This document shows positions 7,276 to 17,413 of a stretch of DNA of 64,000 nucleotides, piece after piece. The first letter of the stretch is position 1; each line of letters opens with the position of its first letter. This DNA comes from Nitrosovibrio tenuis (GTDB lineage Bacteria > Pseudomonadota > Gammaproteobacteria > Burkholderiales > Nitrosomonadaceae): NCBI RefSeq assembly GCF_900109785.1, contig NZ_FOBH01000003.1, positions 186,001-250,000 of the forward strand. The letters run 5' to 3'. The notes under the pieces were generated by a model, which saw nothing but the letters and a program-made list of their open reading frames with translations, was not told the origin of the DNA and did no database searches. A program made the position numbers and the translations under genes.

Positions 7276-8608
7276 CAAAACAATTCCACAGGTCAAAGGC
7301 GATTATCTGCTGGGCAATTTAAGCCAGATGATTGCGAATCCGTTTCAAGCCCTTTGTGACTGGCAGCGAGACTATGGCGACCTGGTCAGCTTCAGATTGG
7401 CTACCCGCCAATTTTATCTATTCAGTCACCCAAAGCTGATTGAGCAAGCCTTGATCAAACAAGGCGATGTTTTTATAAAAAACTACCATCCTAAAAAACC
7501 AATTGGTCTGGCATTGGTTTTAGGTCAGGGATTAGTAACAAGCCAGGGGGATGTATGGCAAAGACAGCGGCGATTAATGCAGCCGGTTTTTCAGAGAAGC
7601 AACATAACCGCGCTGTTGCCACAAATCGCCATCGCCGGCAGCAATATGCTGGATAGATGGCGGAAGTTGGGTGACGGCGCCGAGATTAACCTCGCAGAGG
7701 AAATGACGCGGCTGACATTGGAGGTGATCACCCAGACCATGTTCAGCACCAGTGTTCTGGACAGAATAGAGCATATCGCTCCATCTTTGGAAACTTTACT
7801 AAAGTATGCCTCTAAAACCCTCCTGAATCCTTTGACTCTCCCGTTGTATGTACCCACCCCCGCCAATCAAAAATTCAAACAGGCATTGGGAATAATTGAT
7901 GATGTCACTTACGGAATCATCGATCAACGCCGCACCGCATCATCTGCGCAGAACGACTTGCTGGATATGTTGTTAAAAGCACATGACAACACTGGTGAAA
8001 AAATGACTGACAGGCAGATTCGTGATGAAGTCATTACCATTTTTAGTGCAGGCCATGAAACCACCGCGAATTTATTGAGCTGGACCTTATATTTACTCGC
8101 CCGGCATCCAGACGTACTCGCTAAACTGCATCAGGAGCTTGACGGTTTGCTGCAAGGAAGAATACCGAACGCCGAAGATTTGCAGCAGTTTGTTTATACC
8201 AGAGCCGTATTAAATGAATCGATGCGTTTTCGTCCGCCTGCTGGCATTCTGCTGCGTAAAGTTAAGAAAGATACCGAGGTTGATGGCTATTTTTTAAAGG
8301 CTGGCAGACTTGTAATATTCAGCATTTTCAATCTTCATCATCATCCTGATTTTTGGCGACGACCGGAGCAGTTTGACCCTGAACGTTTTTTAATACCCGA
8401 AAATCGGAGGTTTTCGTTTATGCCTTTCGGGACAGGGGAGCGCATCTGTATCGGTAGTCATTTTGCATTACTGGAAAGCCAACTTTTGCTAAGCATGATA
8501 GTTCAGCACTGTGATTTACAGTTGCTTGACACTGATGAAGTCGAGATTGAAATGGCGGTCACCCTTCGGCCCAAAGGTGGAATTCCAGTCCGGATAACGT
8601 GGCGATAA
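7265..8608 (+). CDS. cytochrome P450 monooxygenase
   Basis: The protein (447 residues from ATG 7265) has every hallmark of a class I/II bacterial P450: the I-helix oxygen-activation motif AGHETT, the K-helix ExxR (ESMR), the FDPERF segment, and the heme-thiolate loop FMPFGTGERICIGSHFA with the proximal cysteine at about residue 395. It resembles the CYP102/CYP110-like group of soluble bacterial enzymes; no reductase domain is fused and no ferredoxin gene is adjacent, so electrons must come from elsewhere. In-frame ATGs at 7223 and 7229 are alternatives; 7265 best fits the family start and overlaps the upstream small ORF. The gene is visibly more AT-rich than the nuo genes, consistent with transfer. 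Substrate unknown. Confidence 0.92.
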   Translation: MPHNKTIPQVKGDYLLGNLSQMIANPFQALCDWQRDYGDLVSFRLATRQFYLFSHPKLIEQALIKQGDVFIKNYHPKKPIGLALVLGQGLVTSQGDVWQRQRRLMQPVFQRSNITALLPQIAIAGSNMLDRWRKLGDGAEINLAEEMTRLTLEVITQTMFSTSVLDRIEHIAPSLETLLKYASKTLLNPLTLPLYVPTPANQKFKQALGIIDDVTYGIIDQRRTASSAQNDLLDMLLKAHDNTGEKMTDRQIRDEVITIFSAGHETTANLLSWTLYLLARHPDVLAKLHQELDGLLQGRIPNAEDLQQFVYTRAVLNESMRFRPPAGILLRKVKKDTEVDGYFLKAGRLVIFSIFNLHHHPDFWRRPEQFDPERFLIPENRRFSFMPFGTGERICIGSHFALLESQLLLSMIVQHCDLQLLDTDEVEIEMAVTLRPKGGIPVRITWR

Positions 8609-8880
8609 AATCAATCTTCAGTTCTGCTCTGTTATCTACCCAAGCTGGGGCTTGGCGCCGAGCCAGATGCACTGGCTCTAAAGTACCCTTTCAAGTACCC
8701 CTTCGCCTCATTTGCCGGGGTTGGATGGAACGCTTTCGCTATACAAAATCAGACAGTCGCCCGGTTATGAGCGAAGGTCCGAAACTGGCACATTTCGTCC
8801 CGCGGCGAAAGTTGCAATCGGCACTTAGCGGCAATTCGAATCTGAATTGTTTGTCGGATGAGGTCTCAAAGGGTGGAATA

Positions 8881-9600
8881 TCATGAGCCATTAGCGCTCG
8901 GGGGACAGGTGCGCAGGCGCTGCGTTACGCGCTGGTAGGCAGCCGGTGAGTCGATCGCGCGTTGAGCAGCTGCGGCGCCATTCATCAACTGTTTTTGAAA
9001 AGGCTGAAGCACGCCTTCCACCCAGGGTTTCAGATCGGCTTGCGCCTGAGTTTGGGATGGGTAATAACGCGGTTGAGAAAAGGCCGTGCGCAACGGGTCT
9101 TCCAGCATTTTAGCCGCGATCCGGAAATGCGACCTCCACGTCGACACATGCTCCAATTCATGTTCGCGCACGATATTTTTCCTGCAGCTATCCTGAAGCT
9201 CCCGGGCGAGGTATACGCGCATTGCCGAAAACCCCAGTTTGACCGAAACATCGGCAACCATGCAGGTTTGACCTTCCGGGCTGATCCGCCATCTCGTGTT
9301 GATTTCGTATCTGAAGGCCGGTTCGGCATGCGTCAAACCATACACACTGTGATACGCATCATTGGCCTTTCCCGACATTGATTGAAGCGATTTGATCGTA
9401 TGCGAACTGTCCTCGGCCGGAACGATATCCGTATATGTAACCACCACCTTGCCGGCCCCGATCAGTTTTTCGCAATCGGCCTTAAACCGGTCATCGTTTG
9501 CCGAAGCCACCCGGCCCGGCATCAAAAACAGCAATAGCGACCAGACGAAAAGTCTGTTCGTCCAATCTTTCCGGTTCTGATCGCCCTTGATGGGTCTCAA
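8881..9600 (-). CDS. secreted protein with HExxH motif (putative Zn-dependent protease)
   Basis: The 239-residue product has a signal peptide (LFVWSLLLFLMPGRVASA, cleavage near residue 35) and a mature domain containing REHELEHVSTW, that is an HExxH motif at residues 147-151, which usually binds catalytic zinc. The general arrangement resembles small secreted DUF922-type predicted proteases: a beta-rich N-terminal part with YEINTRWRISPEG, then the metal helix and a helical tail with paired cysteines. No third zinc ligand can be assigned by eye. It is divergent from nuoA, with 235 bp between. Function as a peptidase is inferred from the motif alone. Confidence 0.6.
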   Translation of the reverse strand: MRPIKGDQNRKDWTNRLFVWSLLLFLMPGRVASANDDRFKADCEKLIGAGKVVVTYTDIVPAEDSSHTIKSLQSMSGKANDAYHSVYGLTHAEPAFRYEINTRWRISPEGQTCMVADVSVKLGFSAMRVYLARELQDSCRKNIVREHELEHVSTWRSHFRIAAKMLEDPLRTAFSQPRYYPSQTQAQADLKPWVEGVLQPFQKQLMNGAAAAQRAIDSPAAYQRVTQRLRTCPPSANGS

Positions 9601-9692
9601 CTGATTAAAGGATAAGTAGAGAATAAGGTAGAAAGTGCAGGCTCGCGAAACCCGGGATCTTCACATCGGGGAATCGAGCGACGTAACGGGCG

Positions 9693-9710
9693 GCCAACTT
9701 TTTTGTTGGC
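9693..9710. promoter_or_regulatory. perfect inverted repeat in the nuo leader
   Basis: GCCAAC-TTTTTT-GTTGGC is a perfect 6-bp inverted repeat with an all-T loop, about 125 bp upstream of nuoA. It lies in the intergenic region shared by the divergent nuoA and HExxH-protein genes and could be an operator or an RNA hairpin; no clear -35/-10 pair could be assigned next to it. Confidence 0.3.
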
Positions 9711-9835
9711 TATCGTACAGAAGTTTGCTGCGTGATCGTAAATACTGAGCTTCACTCTGAAGTCTCGCCTCCTCCCCGGCTCCCCTGCCGGTCCGTGCGA
9801 TCAATCAAAGGACCAAGCCCAAAGGAGCCTAATCC

Positions 9836-10279
9836 TTGAATGCTTCCGCAACACAAGCAACAGAAATCTGGCCCCTGGTTGCATACTTCTTCCTCGTCGT
9901 CACGCTGGTTGCGGGAATCATGGCGCTTTCGTATGTCATTGGGGAACGCCATAAGGCAGGCGCAGCGGATGAGCCCTTTGAAAGCGGTATTGTCACTGTT
10001 GGTCTTGCGCGCTTGCGCCTGTCCGCCAAATTCTATCTGATCGCGGTGTTTTTTGTGATTTTCGATGTGGAAGCCGTGTTCCTTTTTGCCTGGGCCATCG
10101 CTTTTCGTGAGTTGGGCTGGGCCGGTTATATCGAGGCTGTCATTTTCATAGCTGTTCTGGGAGCGGCCCTCGCTTATTTATGGCGGCTGGGTGCCCTGGA
10201 TTGGGGTCCCGCCAGACATTCAACCCGCAGGTCTGCCAAAGATGCAAGGAGCCCAAACCATGCGATGGTCTCTAAGTAA
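9836..10279 (+). CDS. nuoA: NADH-quinone oxidoreductase subunit A
   Basis: The 147-residue membrane subunit of complex I has three transmembrane segments and the family signature [19 protein letters not shown] in the second, including the conserved acidic pair near the quinone channel. It starts with TTG 9836, eight bases after AAGGAG. As first gene of the nuoA-N operon its leader carries the likely promoter. NuoA sits beside NuoH and NuoJ in the membrane arm. The last 20 bp overlap the nuoB start, implying coupled translation. Confidence 0.96.
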   Translation: MNASATQATEIWPLVAYFFLVVTLVAGIMALSYVIGERHKAGAADEPFESGIVTVGLARLRLSAKFYLIAVFFVIFDVEAVFLFAWAIAFRELGWAGYIEAVIFIAVLGAALAYLWRLGALDWGPARHSTRRSAKDARSPNHAMVSK

Positions 10280-10925
10280 GCCTTCGGACAAGCCGGCTGA
10301 GGCAGTCCCTGGGTCGTCAGGGTCTTCAATAATCCGTGATAACGGTTTCGAAGAAGATGGCCGCCGCAGCGTGTTGCTGACGCGATTGCAAGACCTTGTC
10401 GCATGGGGCCGCAAGAATTCCGTCTGGCCTTACAACTTTGGCCTGTCGTGTTGTTATGTGGAAATGGCGACCAGCTTCACCAGCAAGTATGACCTTGCCC
10501 GGTTCGGTGCCGAAGTTATCCGCGCCTCTCCCCGTCAGGCTGATCTCATCGTTATTTCCGGCACGGTGTTTATCAAGATGGCGCCTGTGCTCCAGCGGCT
10601 TTACGATCAGATGCTTGAACCGCGTTGGGTGATTTCGATGGGTTCGTGCGCGAATTCGGGCGGAATGTATGACATTTACAGTGTGGTGCAGGGCGTAGAC
10701 AGATTCCTTCCCGTGGATGTTTATGTTCCCGGTTGCCCGCCCCGGCCCGACGCATTCATGCAGGGGCTCAATCTGCTTCAGGATGCAATCGGCAAGGAAA
10801 AGCGCCCGTTGAGCTGGGTGATCGGTCCGCAGGGGATCGAGCGGCCGGCCGGGGGATCGCAGCGGGATCTCAAGCGGGCCAGCCGAATGCGGGTCACCAC
10901 GCTGCGCAGTCCGGACGAAGTATAA
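10260..10925 (+). CDS. nuoB: NADH-quinone oxidoreductase subunit B (N2 cluster)
   Basis: The 221-residue peripheral-arm subunit carries the ligands of the terminal iron-sulfur cluster N2: Cys64-Cys65 (GLSCCYVEM), Cys130 (MGSCANSGG) and Cys159 (VPGCPPRP). N2 passes electrons to quinone. I place the start at ATG 10260 because AAGGAG at 10246-10251 is spaced eight bases before it and the resulting length is that of E. coli NuoB (220). The gene overlaps nuoA by 20 bp and is followed by nuoCD. Confidence 0.97.
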   Translation: MRWSLSKPSDKPAEAVPGSSGSSIIRDNGFEEDGRRSVLLTRLQDLVAWGRKNSVWPYNFGLSCCYVEMATSFTSKYDLARFGAEVIRASPRQADLIVISGTVFIKMAPVLQRLYDQMLEPRWVISMGSCANSGGMYDIYSVVQGVDRFLPVDVYVPGCPPRPDAFMQGLNLLQDAIGKEKRPLSWVIGPQGIERPAGGSQRDLKRASRMRVTTLRSPDEV

Positions 10926-10930
10926 AAGAA

Positions 10931-12757
10931 GTGAGCGCAGCCTCCAACGTTGCTTTAAAGCGGGATATGCCGAATATGCCCAATGTACGAGGCGCTTCAG
11001 ATGTGCTGGAGGAACTGAAGGACCGCTTCGGTGCCCCAAGCACCGGCAATCCGGGCGGGCCGATGGGTTTGGTGCAAAAGACCGGAGATGGCCTTCCCAC
11101 ACAATGGGTTTCCAGGAACAGGGTACGCGACGTGCTGCGCTACCTGAAGCTGGAAGCGGAACGGCCTTACCGCATGCTGTACGATCTGACGGCGATCGAC
11201 GAGCGTACGCGAGCGTATCGCGACGACCAGCCAGCAAGCCAGTTCACAGTCATCTATCACCTGCTGTCGTTCGAGCGTAATGCGGACATCCGTCTCAAGG
11301 TTGCGCTCGTCGAACCGGACTTGGCAATGCCCACGATTACCGATATCTGGCCCGCCGCTAATTGGTACGAGCGTGAGATATGGGACATGTTCGGGATCGT
11401 CTTTGACGGACACCCGCATTTGCGTCGAATTCTGCTACCCCCCTGGTGGCAGGGACACGCCCTGCGCAAGGACCATCCGGCTCGTGCGACTGAGATGGAA
11501 CCATTCCATTTGTCCGAGGGGAAGGAAGAAGCCGAGCAGGAGACGCTGCGTTTTCACCCTGAAGAATGGGGAATGCGCCGGGTTCACGACGGCACCGATT
11601 TCATGTTCCTCAACCTGGGGCCGAACCATCCCGCGGTGCACGGCGTATTTCGTATTGTGCTGCAGCTCGACGGTGAGGAAATTATTGACGCTGTGCCAGA
11701 AATTGGCTTCCACCATCGCGGAGCGGAAAAGATGGGCGAACGCCAATCCTGGCATACCTACATCCCCTACACCGACCGCGTGGATTACCTAGGAGGGGTG
11801 ATGAACAACCTTCCCTACGTGCTGGCGGTGGAAAAATTGGCGGGCATTGAAGTGCCTGACCGGGTAAAGGTGATGCGCGTGATGATGGCCGAATTTTTTC
11901 GCGTTGCAAGCCATCTGGTGTTCTACGGTACTTTTGCCCAGGATCTGGGAGCGCTGTCGCCGGTATTTTTTATGTTCACCGATCGCGAGCGAGTATTCGA
12001 TGTCGTCGAGGCTATCTGTGGAGGGCGCATGCACCCGAGCTGGTATCGCATCGGCGGCGTGGCTCAGGATTTGCCGCAAGGATGGGATCGTCTGGTGCGG
12101 GACTTCCTGGACTATATGCCGTCGAGGCTTGATGAGTATGACAAGATCGCCCTGGGGAACCGCATCCTGAAAGCCCGAACGCGCGGCGTCGGCAGCTACT
12201 CGGCGGATGAGGCGATCGAATGGGGAGTAACAGGCCCCAACCTGCGCGCCTGCGGCTTCGAATGGGATTTCAGGAAGACACGGCCGTATTCAGGATACGA
12301 CCAGTTCGAGTTCGACATACCCACCGGCCAGCATGGCGATTGCTACGACCGCTGTGCCGTTCGCGCTGAGGAGATTCGCCAGAGCCTGCGCATTATCGAG
12401 CAGTGCCTGGAGAACATGCCGGCTGGCGCGCATAAAGCGGACCATCCGCTCACCACACCGCCGCTCAGGAAGCAAACCTTGCATGACATCGAAACGCTCA
12501 TCGACCATTTCCTGGGTGTGAGCTGGGGGCCAGTCATTCCTCCCGGGGAAGCATTCGTGGGCATCGAAGCGACCAAGGGGAACAATGGCTATTACCTGGT
12601 TAGCGACGGCAATACCATGGCTTACCGCGTGCGGATTCGCACGCCCTCCTTTCCACATCTGCAGATGATCCCTTTGATCAGCCGCGGGCTGATGATTTCC
12701 GATTTGATCGCCATTCTGGGCAGCATCGATTTTGTCATGGCCGACGTGGACCGCTGA
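10931..12757 (+). CDS. nuoCD: fused NADH-quinone oxidoreductase subunits C and D
   Basis: One continuous frame of about 608 residues joins a 30-kDa NuoC domain (residues about 20-190, with [11 protein letters not shown] and LRKDHPA) to a 49-kDa NuoD domain (about 215-608, starting [15 protein letters not shown], then [14 protein letters not shown] and ending MADVDR). Together they form the quinone-binding interface with NuoB. GTG 10931 is the first plausible start after nuoB; ATG 10967 or 10976 are alternatives because no good ribosome binding site is visible. Fusion is the enterobacterial arrangement; most betaproteobacterial operons known to me keep nuoC and nuoD separate. No frameshift is seen at the junction. 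Confidence 0.95.
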   Translation: MSAASNVALKRDMPNMPNVRGASDVLEELKDRFGAPSTGNPGGPMGLVQKTGDGLPTQWVSRNRVRDVLRYLKLEAERPYRMLYDLTAIDERTRAYRDDQPASQFTVIYHLLSFERNADIRLKVALVEPDLAMPTITDIWPAANWYEREIWDMFGIVFDGHPHLRRILLPPWWQGHALRKDHPARATEMEPFHLSEGKEEAEQETLRFHPEEWGMRRVHDGTDFMFLNLGPNHPAVHGVFRIVLQLDGEEIIDAVPEIGFHHRGAEKMGERQSWHTYIPYTDRVDYLGGVMNNLPYVLAVEKLAGIEVPDRVKVMRVMMAEFFRVASHLVFYGTFAQDLGALSPVFFMFTDRERVFDVVEAICGGRMHPSWYRIGGVAQDLPQGWDRLVRDFLDYMPSRLDEYDKIALGNRILKARTRGVGSYSADEAIEWGVTGPNLRACGFEWDFRKTRPYSGYDQFEFDIPTGQHGDCYDRCAVRAEEIRQSLRIIEQCLENMPAGAHKADHPLTTPPLRKQTLHDIETLIDHFLGVSWGPVIPPGEAFVGIEATKGNNGYYLVSDGNTMAYRVRIRTPSFPHLQMIPLISRGLMISDLIAILGSIDFVMADVDR

Positions 12758-12791
12758 GGTGGATCGTTAATATGGACGCTGAGGGGAACAA

Positions 12792-13298
12792 ATGCTGAGT
12801 GCACAGGAGAGGAGAGAAATAGAGGCGCACGCGCGGCACTACCCTAATAATCGGGCGGCATGCATCGAGGCGCTCAAGGTCGTACAGCAGCATCGCGGCT
12901 GGGTATCGGATGAGGGCATTGCGGACGTGGCCGAGGCGTTACAGATAACGCCGGCTGAGCTGGAGAGTGTTGCTACCTTCTACAACATGATTTTCCGCAA
13001 GCCAGTGGGCAAGCACGTCATTCTGCTATGCGATAGCGTCAGTTGCTGGATCATGGGTTACGAACGCCTGCGCCAGCATCTGACGAATCGGCTGGGCATC
13101 GGGCTGGGCCAGACCACTGCCGATGGCCGCTTTACCCTGTTGCCGAATGTGTGCCTCGGCGCTTGTGACCATGCTCCTGTCATGATGGTGGATGACGCGC
13201 ATTACCAGGACCTGGATCCCGCCAGGCTCGATGAAATTCTTGCCAGTTATCAACAGGAAGAAAAAAAATCAACCGATGGAAACACCGCTGACCCGTAA
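12792..13298 (+). CDS. nuoE: NADH-quinone oxidoreductase subunit E (N1a cluster)
   Basis: The 168-residue thioredoxin-fold subunit of the NADH dehydrogenase module has the four cysteine ligands of the [2Fe-2S] cluster N1a in CDSVSC and CLGAC, plus the family segment ESVATFYNMIF. Length equals that of E. coli NuoE (166). It starts at ATG 12792, 34 bp after nuoCD, and its end overlaps the nuoF start by 23 bp. Confidence 0.96.
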   Translation: MLSAQERREIEAHARHYPNNRAACIEALKVVQQHRGWVSDEGIADVAEALQITPAELESVATFYNMIFRKPVGKHVILLCDSVSCWIMGYERLRQHLTNRLGIGLGQTTADGRFTLLPNVCLGACDHAPVMMVDDAHYQDLDPARLDEILASYQQEEKKSTDGNTADP

Positions 13299-14571
13299 CA
13301 TTTCACCGGGCAAGGAGCCGCCTGATCTCGTACAGTACGAGAAGACCGGCGGTTATGCCGCGCTGCGCAAGGCTCTGCGTATGTCTCCCGCGGAAGTTCA
13401 GGCAATGGTGAAGGAATCAAACCTGCGCGGCCGCGGTGGGGCAGGGTTTCCAACCGCGCAGAAGTGGAGTTTCGTACCGATGGGCGACGATGCGCCGCGC
13501 CCGAAGTATCTTGTTTGCAATGCCGACGAGATGGAGCCGGGCACATTCAAGGACCGCCTGCTGCTTGAAGGCGATCCTCACCAGTTGATCGAAGGCATCA
13601 TTATCAGCGCCTATGCGATCCAGGCCGATGTGGCCTACGTATTTCTGCGCTGGGCATACAAGCTGCCCGCCCGGAGGATGGAGCGGGCGATTGCGGAAGC
13701 GTACCGCCACGGCTACGTGGGTAAAAACATCCTGGGCTCGGCATACAGCCTGGAGATGCACCTTCACGTCAGTGCCGGGCGTTACATGTGCGGAGAGGAG
13801 ACTGCGTTGCTCAATGCTCTCGAAGGCAAGCGCGCCAATCCACGCGCCAAGCCCCCGTATCCCCAGGTGAGCGGCCTGTGGGGCAAGCCCACCATTGTCA
13901 ATAACGTGGAAACCTTATGCAACCTTCCGCATATCTTGAATCACGGCGCCGCATGGTTCAAGAGCTTGAGCCGCAGCGGCGATGGCGGCACCAAGCTGTA
14001 CGGGGCAAGCGGGAGAGTGAAGAATCCGGGGTTATGGGAATTGCCCATGGGCACCCCTCTGCGGGAGATTCTGGAAGAACACGCGGGGGGCATGCGCGAT
14101 GGATACCAGTTTCGCGGGTTGCTTCCGGGCGGCGCCTCGACCGACTTTGTCCTCACCGAGCACCTCGACGCGGTAATGGATTTCGACTCGATGCAGGCAG
14201 TGGGAAGCCGTCTCGGCACCGGCACCATGATTGTCCTTGATGACAAGACTTGCCCGGTTGGCATGCTGCTCAATCTAGAGCATTTCTTCGCCCAGGAATC
14301 ATGCGGCTGGTGCACCCCCTGCTGGTCGGGGCTTTCCTGGATCGAACAGATATTACAGGACATGGAGGAGGGCCGCGGCAAGACTTCCGACCTTGAACTG
14401 CTGGAATCCCATACGCATCTCCTGGGTCCCGGCCATACCTTCTGCGCCCTGGCACCGGGCGCAGCCGAGCCCCTGCAAAGCGGTCTCAAGTATTTCCGCG
14501 ATGATTTTCAGCGCCATATCCATGAAAAGCGCTGTCCCTGGCGTGAACACGGCCACGGTATGCAAATGTGA
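13276..14571 (+). CDS. nuoF: NADH-quinone oxidoreductase subunit F (NADH/FMN site)
   Basis: The 431-residue catalytic subunit oxidises NADH through FMN and cluster N3. The NADH/FMN-binding glycine loop GRGGAGFPTAQKWSF and the segment CGEETALLNALEGKR are intact, and N3 ligands appear as ESCGWCTPC plus the later HTFCAL cysteine. The start at ATG 13276 gives METPLTRN, inside the end of nuoE; the preceding A8 run and lack of a strong ribosome binding site suggest translational coupling. It is followed 7 bp later by nuoG. Confidence 0.96.
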   Translation: METPLTRNISPGKEPPDLVQYEKTGGYAALRKALRMSPAEVQAMVKESNLRGRGGAGFPTAQKWSFVPMGDDAPRPKYLVCNADEMEPGTFKDRLLLEGDPHQLIEGIIISAYAIQADVAYVFLRWAYKLPARRMERAIAEAYRHGYVGKNILGSAYSLEMHLHVSAGRYMCGEETALLNALEGKRANPRAKPPYPQVSGLWGKPTIVNNVETLCNLPHILNHGAAWFKSLSRSGDGGTKLYGASGRVKNPGLWELPMGTPLREILEEHAGGMRDGYQFRGLLPGGASTDFVLTEHLDAVMDFDSMQAVGSRLGTGTMIVLDDKTCPVGMLLNLEHFFAQESCGWCTPCWSGLSWIEQILQDMEEGRGKTSDLELLESHTHLLGPGHTFCALAPGAAEPLQSGLKYFRDDFQRHIHEKRCPWREHGHGMQM

Positions 14572-14578
14572 GGCGAAG

Positions 14579-17413
14579 GTGACGACTATCCATATCGACG
14601 ACCGTCCCTATCCCGCGAAAGATGGCGAGAACTTGTTGCAGGAGTGCCTTTCGCTGGGATTCAACCTGCCTTATTTCTGCTGGCATCCCGCGCTCGGGTC
14701 GGTAGGCGCATGCCGCCAGTGCGCAATCAAGCAGTTCAAGAATGAGGAAGACAAGCGTGGCAAGGTTGTCATGGCGTGCATGACTGCCGCCAAAGACGGG
14801 ATTCGGATTTCCATTGATGATTCCGAGGCGCGAGAGTTTCGCGCCAGCGTTGTGGAATGGCTGATGGTGGATCACCCGCATGATTGCCCGGTGTGCGACG
14901 AAGGCGGCGAATGCCATTTGCAGGACATGACCGTGATGAACGGCCATGTTTATCGCCGCTACCATGGCCGCAAGCGCACGTTCCATAATCAGGACCTCGG
15001 GCCTCTCGTTAACCACGAGATGAATCGCTGCATTCAATGCTATCGCTGTACGCGGTTCTACCGGGACTATGCGGGCGGACGCGACTTTGACGCGTTAGTG
15101 CTGCGCAACCAGGTTTATTTCGGTCGCTATCAGGATGGGGTTCTCGAAAGCGAATTCAGCGGTAACCTAGTGGAGGTTTGCCCTACAGGCGTTTTTACCG
15201 ACAAGACATTGAAGCGGCACTATACGCGCAAGTGGGATTTGCAAACGGCGCCATCGGTGTGTGTGCACTGCGGACTCGGTTGCAACACGATTCCGGGCGA
15301 GCGTTACGGCACGCTGCGCCGTATCCGCAACCGCTTCAACGGCGCGGTAAATGGTTACTTCCTGTGCGACCGCGGCCGCTACGGTTATGACTTCGTCAAC
15401 AGCAGGCGCCGGATCAGGCAACCCTTGCTGCGAAAACATGGAATCGCACCGCTGCAACTTGCCAGCAAACGCGACGCGCTCCAGCTTTTAGGCGAAATCC
15501 TGTCCAGCGGAGCCCGGGCGATCGGCATCGGTTCTCCCCGGGCTTCGATCGAAGCCAATTTTGCGCTGCGCACTCTCGTTGGACGCGACCAGTTTTATCT
15601 CGGACTATCTGAAAGGGATTCCCGCCTGCTTGCTTCCATTCTGGATATTTTAAAAAAAGGTCCTGCTCGCACGCCATCATTGCATGAAGTGGAATTGGCG
15701 GATGCGGTGCTGGTATTGGGTGAGGATGTGGCCAATACCGCACCGCGGCTCGGGCTGGCTCTGCGCCAGGCGGTGCGCCGGCAACCGGAAAAGATGGCGA
15801 AAAAAATGGGTATTCCGCTCTGGAATGATCATGCGGTGCGCGAGGCGGTGCAGGAAGAGCGCGGGCCATTGTTTATCGCCACCGTGGCGGATACCCGAAT
15901 CGATGATATCGCCACCCGGACCTTCCGCGGTCCCCCTGAGGAGCTCGCCCGTCTGGGTTTTGCAGTAGCGCACGCACTCGATCCATCCGCGCCGCAAGTA
16001 TCGGACGTATCCAATACGACCCAGGCACTCGCCGACGCAATTGCTCAAAAGCTGAAGGCGGCTGAGCGTCCGCTGATCATTTCCGGCATGGGTTGCGGGG
16101 ATAGAGCTGTTGTTGAGGCGGCAGCCAATGTGGCATGGGCGCTTTGCAGCACCGGCCACGCTGCCGGGCTCTGCTACGCGGTTCCCGAATGCAACAGCCT
16201 GGGCGCCGTGATGCTCGGAGGTGGCAGTCTCGAAAACGCACTGGAAGCGTTGGACGACGGCGCGGTGGACACGCTCATCATTCTGGAAAATGATCTTTAC
16301 CGGCGAACGGATGCCGCCATGGTCGATCGGCTTCTCGCCGCGGCCCGAAATGTTGTGGTCGTGGATCATATCGAGCATGCGACCAGCGCGAAGGCTGACG
16401 TGGTGGTACCGGCAGCAACCTTTGCCGAGGCGGATGGCACACTTTTGAATAACGAAGGCCGGGCGCAGCGCTTTTTTCAGGTATTCGTACCTGGGAATGA
16501 TATCAAGGATGATATTTGGGGCGGCATTGCGGGCGATATCCAGGAGAGCTGGCGCTGGCTGCGCGACATTATGGTTTCAGTCGGCCGCGGGGATGAAGCG
16601 CGATGGCCAAGCCTGGATGACGTCACTGCCGCGTGTGCCGCGGCAATTCCGAACCTCGAACCCATTTTGCGCGCTGCTCCCCCGGCGGCTTTCCGTATAG
16701 AGGGACAGAAGATTCCACGCGAGCCTCATCGGTATAGCGGGCGCACCGCCATGCATGCCAACGTAAGCATCCAGGAACCCGAACAGCCGGGTGATCCGGA
16801 TAGCCCTCTGTCATTTTCCATGGAAGGCTATCCGGGCCATCCACCGCCGTCGCTTATTCCCCGGTTCTGGGCGCCCGGCTGGAATTCAGTGCAGGCGTTA
16901 AACAAGTTCCAGGACGAAGTGGGCGGCCCGCTCAAGGGCGGCGACCCGGGCGAGCGCCTGATCGAGCCGCTGCAAGGAAAAAAAGTCGCCTATTTTCAAA
17001 ATGTACCGGCTGGCTTCAAGCTGCGCGCGGGCGAATGGCTGCTGTTGCCGCTGCACCACATCTTTGGTTCGGAGGAGTTGAGTATCCTGGCGCCTCCTAT
17101 CGCCGAGCTCAGTACTGAACCGTATCTGGCGCTCAACCCCGACGATGCGGTCGATCTTCGCCTGGCTGCGGGGGATGACGCGCAGTTGCTGTTTGGGCCC
17201 GAGCTTATGGAAATTTCACCCGGCTTCCCCGAGGAAATTCCGCGAGCGTACTGGCTGCCGGTGCGGTTGAAACCAGAATTGCAACGCGGCACTGCTGGGC
17301 TGCCCGTCGGTCTGCCAAGTCCGGGCGGTCTTGCGGGCATCGGATTGCCGGCATTCGGCAAGATAAGAAGGGCGAGGAAGGAGAACCGGATAGAAGAGGG
17401 ACGCCATGAGTGA
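14579..17413 (+). CDS. nuoG: NADH-quinone oxidoreductase subunit G (iron-sulfur subunit)
   Basis: The protein has about 944 residues. The N-terminal plant-type [2Fe-2S] ferredoxin domain ([15 protein letters not shown]) is followed by the [14 protein letters not shown] motif with its His ligand, the N4 motif CIQCYRC, and CVHCGLGC plus a downstream Cys, which together match the optional cluster N7 found in enterobacterial-type enzymes. A long molybdopterin-oxidoreductase-like but catalytically empty domain makes up the rest. GTG 14579 is the only sensible start after the nuoF stop (TGA at 14569-14571). The last 8 bp overlap nuoH. The sequence is continuous without frameshift. Confidence 0.94.
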   Translation: MTTIHIDDRPYPAKDGENLLQECLSLGFNLPYFCWHPALGSVGACRQCAIKQFKNEEDKRGKVVMACMTAAKDGIRISIDDSEAREFRASVVEWLMVDHPHDCPVCDEGGECHLQDMTVMNGHVYRRYHGRKRTFHNQDLGPLVNHEMNRCIQCYRCTRFYRDYAGGRDFDALVLRNQVYFGRYQDGVLESEFSGNLVEVCPTGVFTDKTLKRHYTRKWDLQTAPSVCVHCGLGCNTIPGERYGTLRRIRNRFNGAVNGYFLCDRGRYGYDFVNSRRRIRQPLLRKHGIAPLQLASKRDALQLLGEILSSGARAIGIGSPRASIEANFALRTLVGRDQFYLGLSERDSRLLASILDILKKGPARTPSLHEVELADAVLVLGEDVANTAPRLGLALRQAVRRQPEKMAKKMGIPLWNDHAVREAVQEERGPLFIATVADTRIDDIATRTFRGPPEELARLGFAVAHALDPSAPQVSDVSNTTQALADAIAQKLKAAERPLIISGMGCGDRAVVEAAANVAWALCSTGHAAGLCYAVPECNSLGAVMLGGGSLENALEALDDGAVDTLIILENDLYRRTDAAMVDRLLAAARNVVVVDHIEHATSAKADVVVPAATFAEADGTLLNNEGRAQRFFQVFVPGNDIKDDIWGGIAGDIQESWRWLRDIMVSVGRGDEARWPSLDDVTAACAAAIPNLEPILRAAPPAAFRIEGQKIPREPHRYSGRTAMHANVSIQEPEQPGDPDSPLSFSMEGYPGHPPPSLIPRFWAPGWNSVQALNKFQDEVGGPLKGGDPGERLIEPLQGKKVAYFQNVPAGFKLRAGEWLLLPLHHIFGSEELSILAPPIAELSTEPYLALNPDDAVDLRLAAGDDAQLLFGPELMEISPGFPEEIPRAYWLPVRLKPELQRGTAGLPVGLPSPGGLAGIGLPAFGKIRRARKENRIEEGRHE

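Noticed and set aside
8599-8886. 95-codon frame after the P450 gene
   Set aside because: No ribosome binding site, no motif, overlaps the ends of both neighbours; probably spurious.
10326-11237. 303-codon minus-strand frame across nuoB and nuoCD
   Set aside because: It is antisense to strongly conserved nuo genes and shows no family resemblance.
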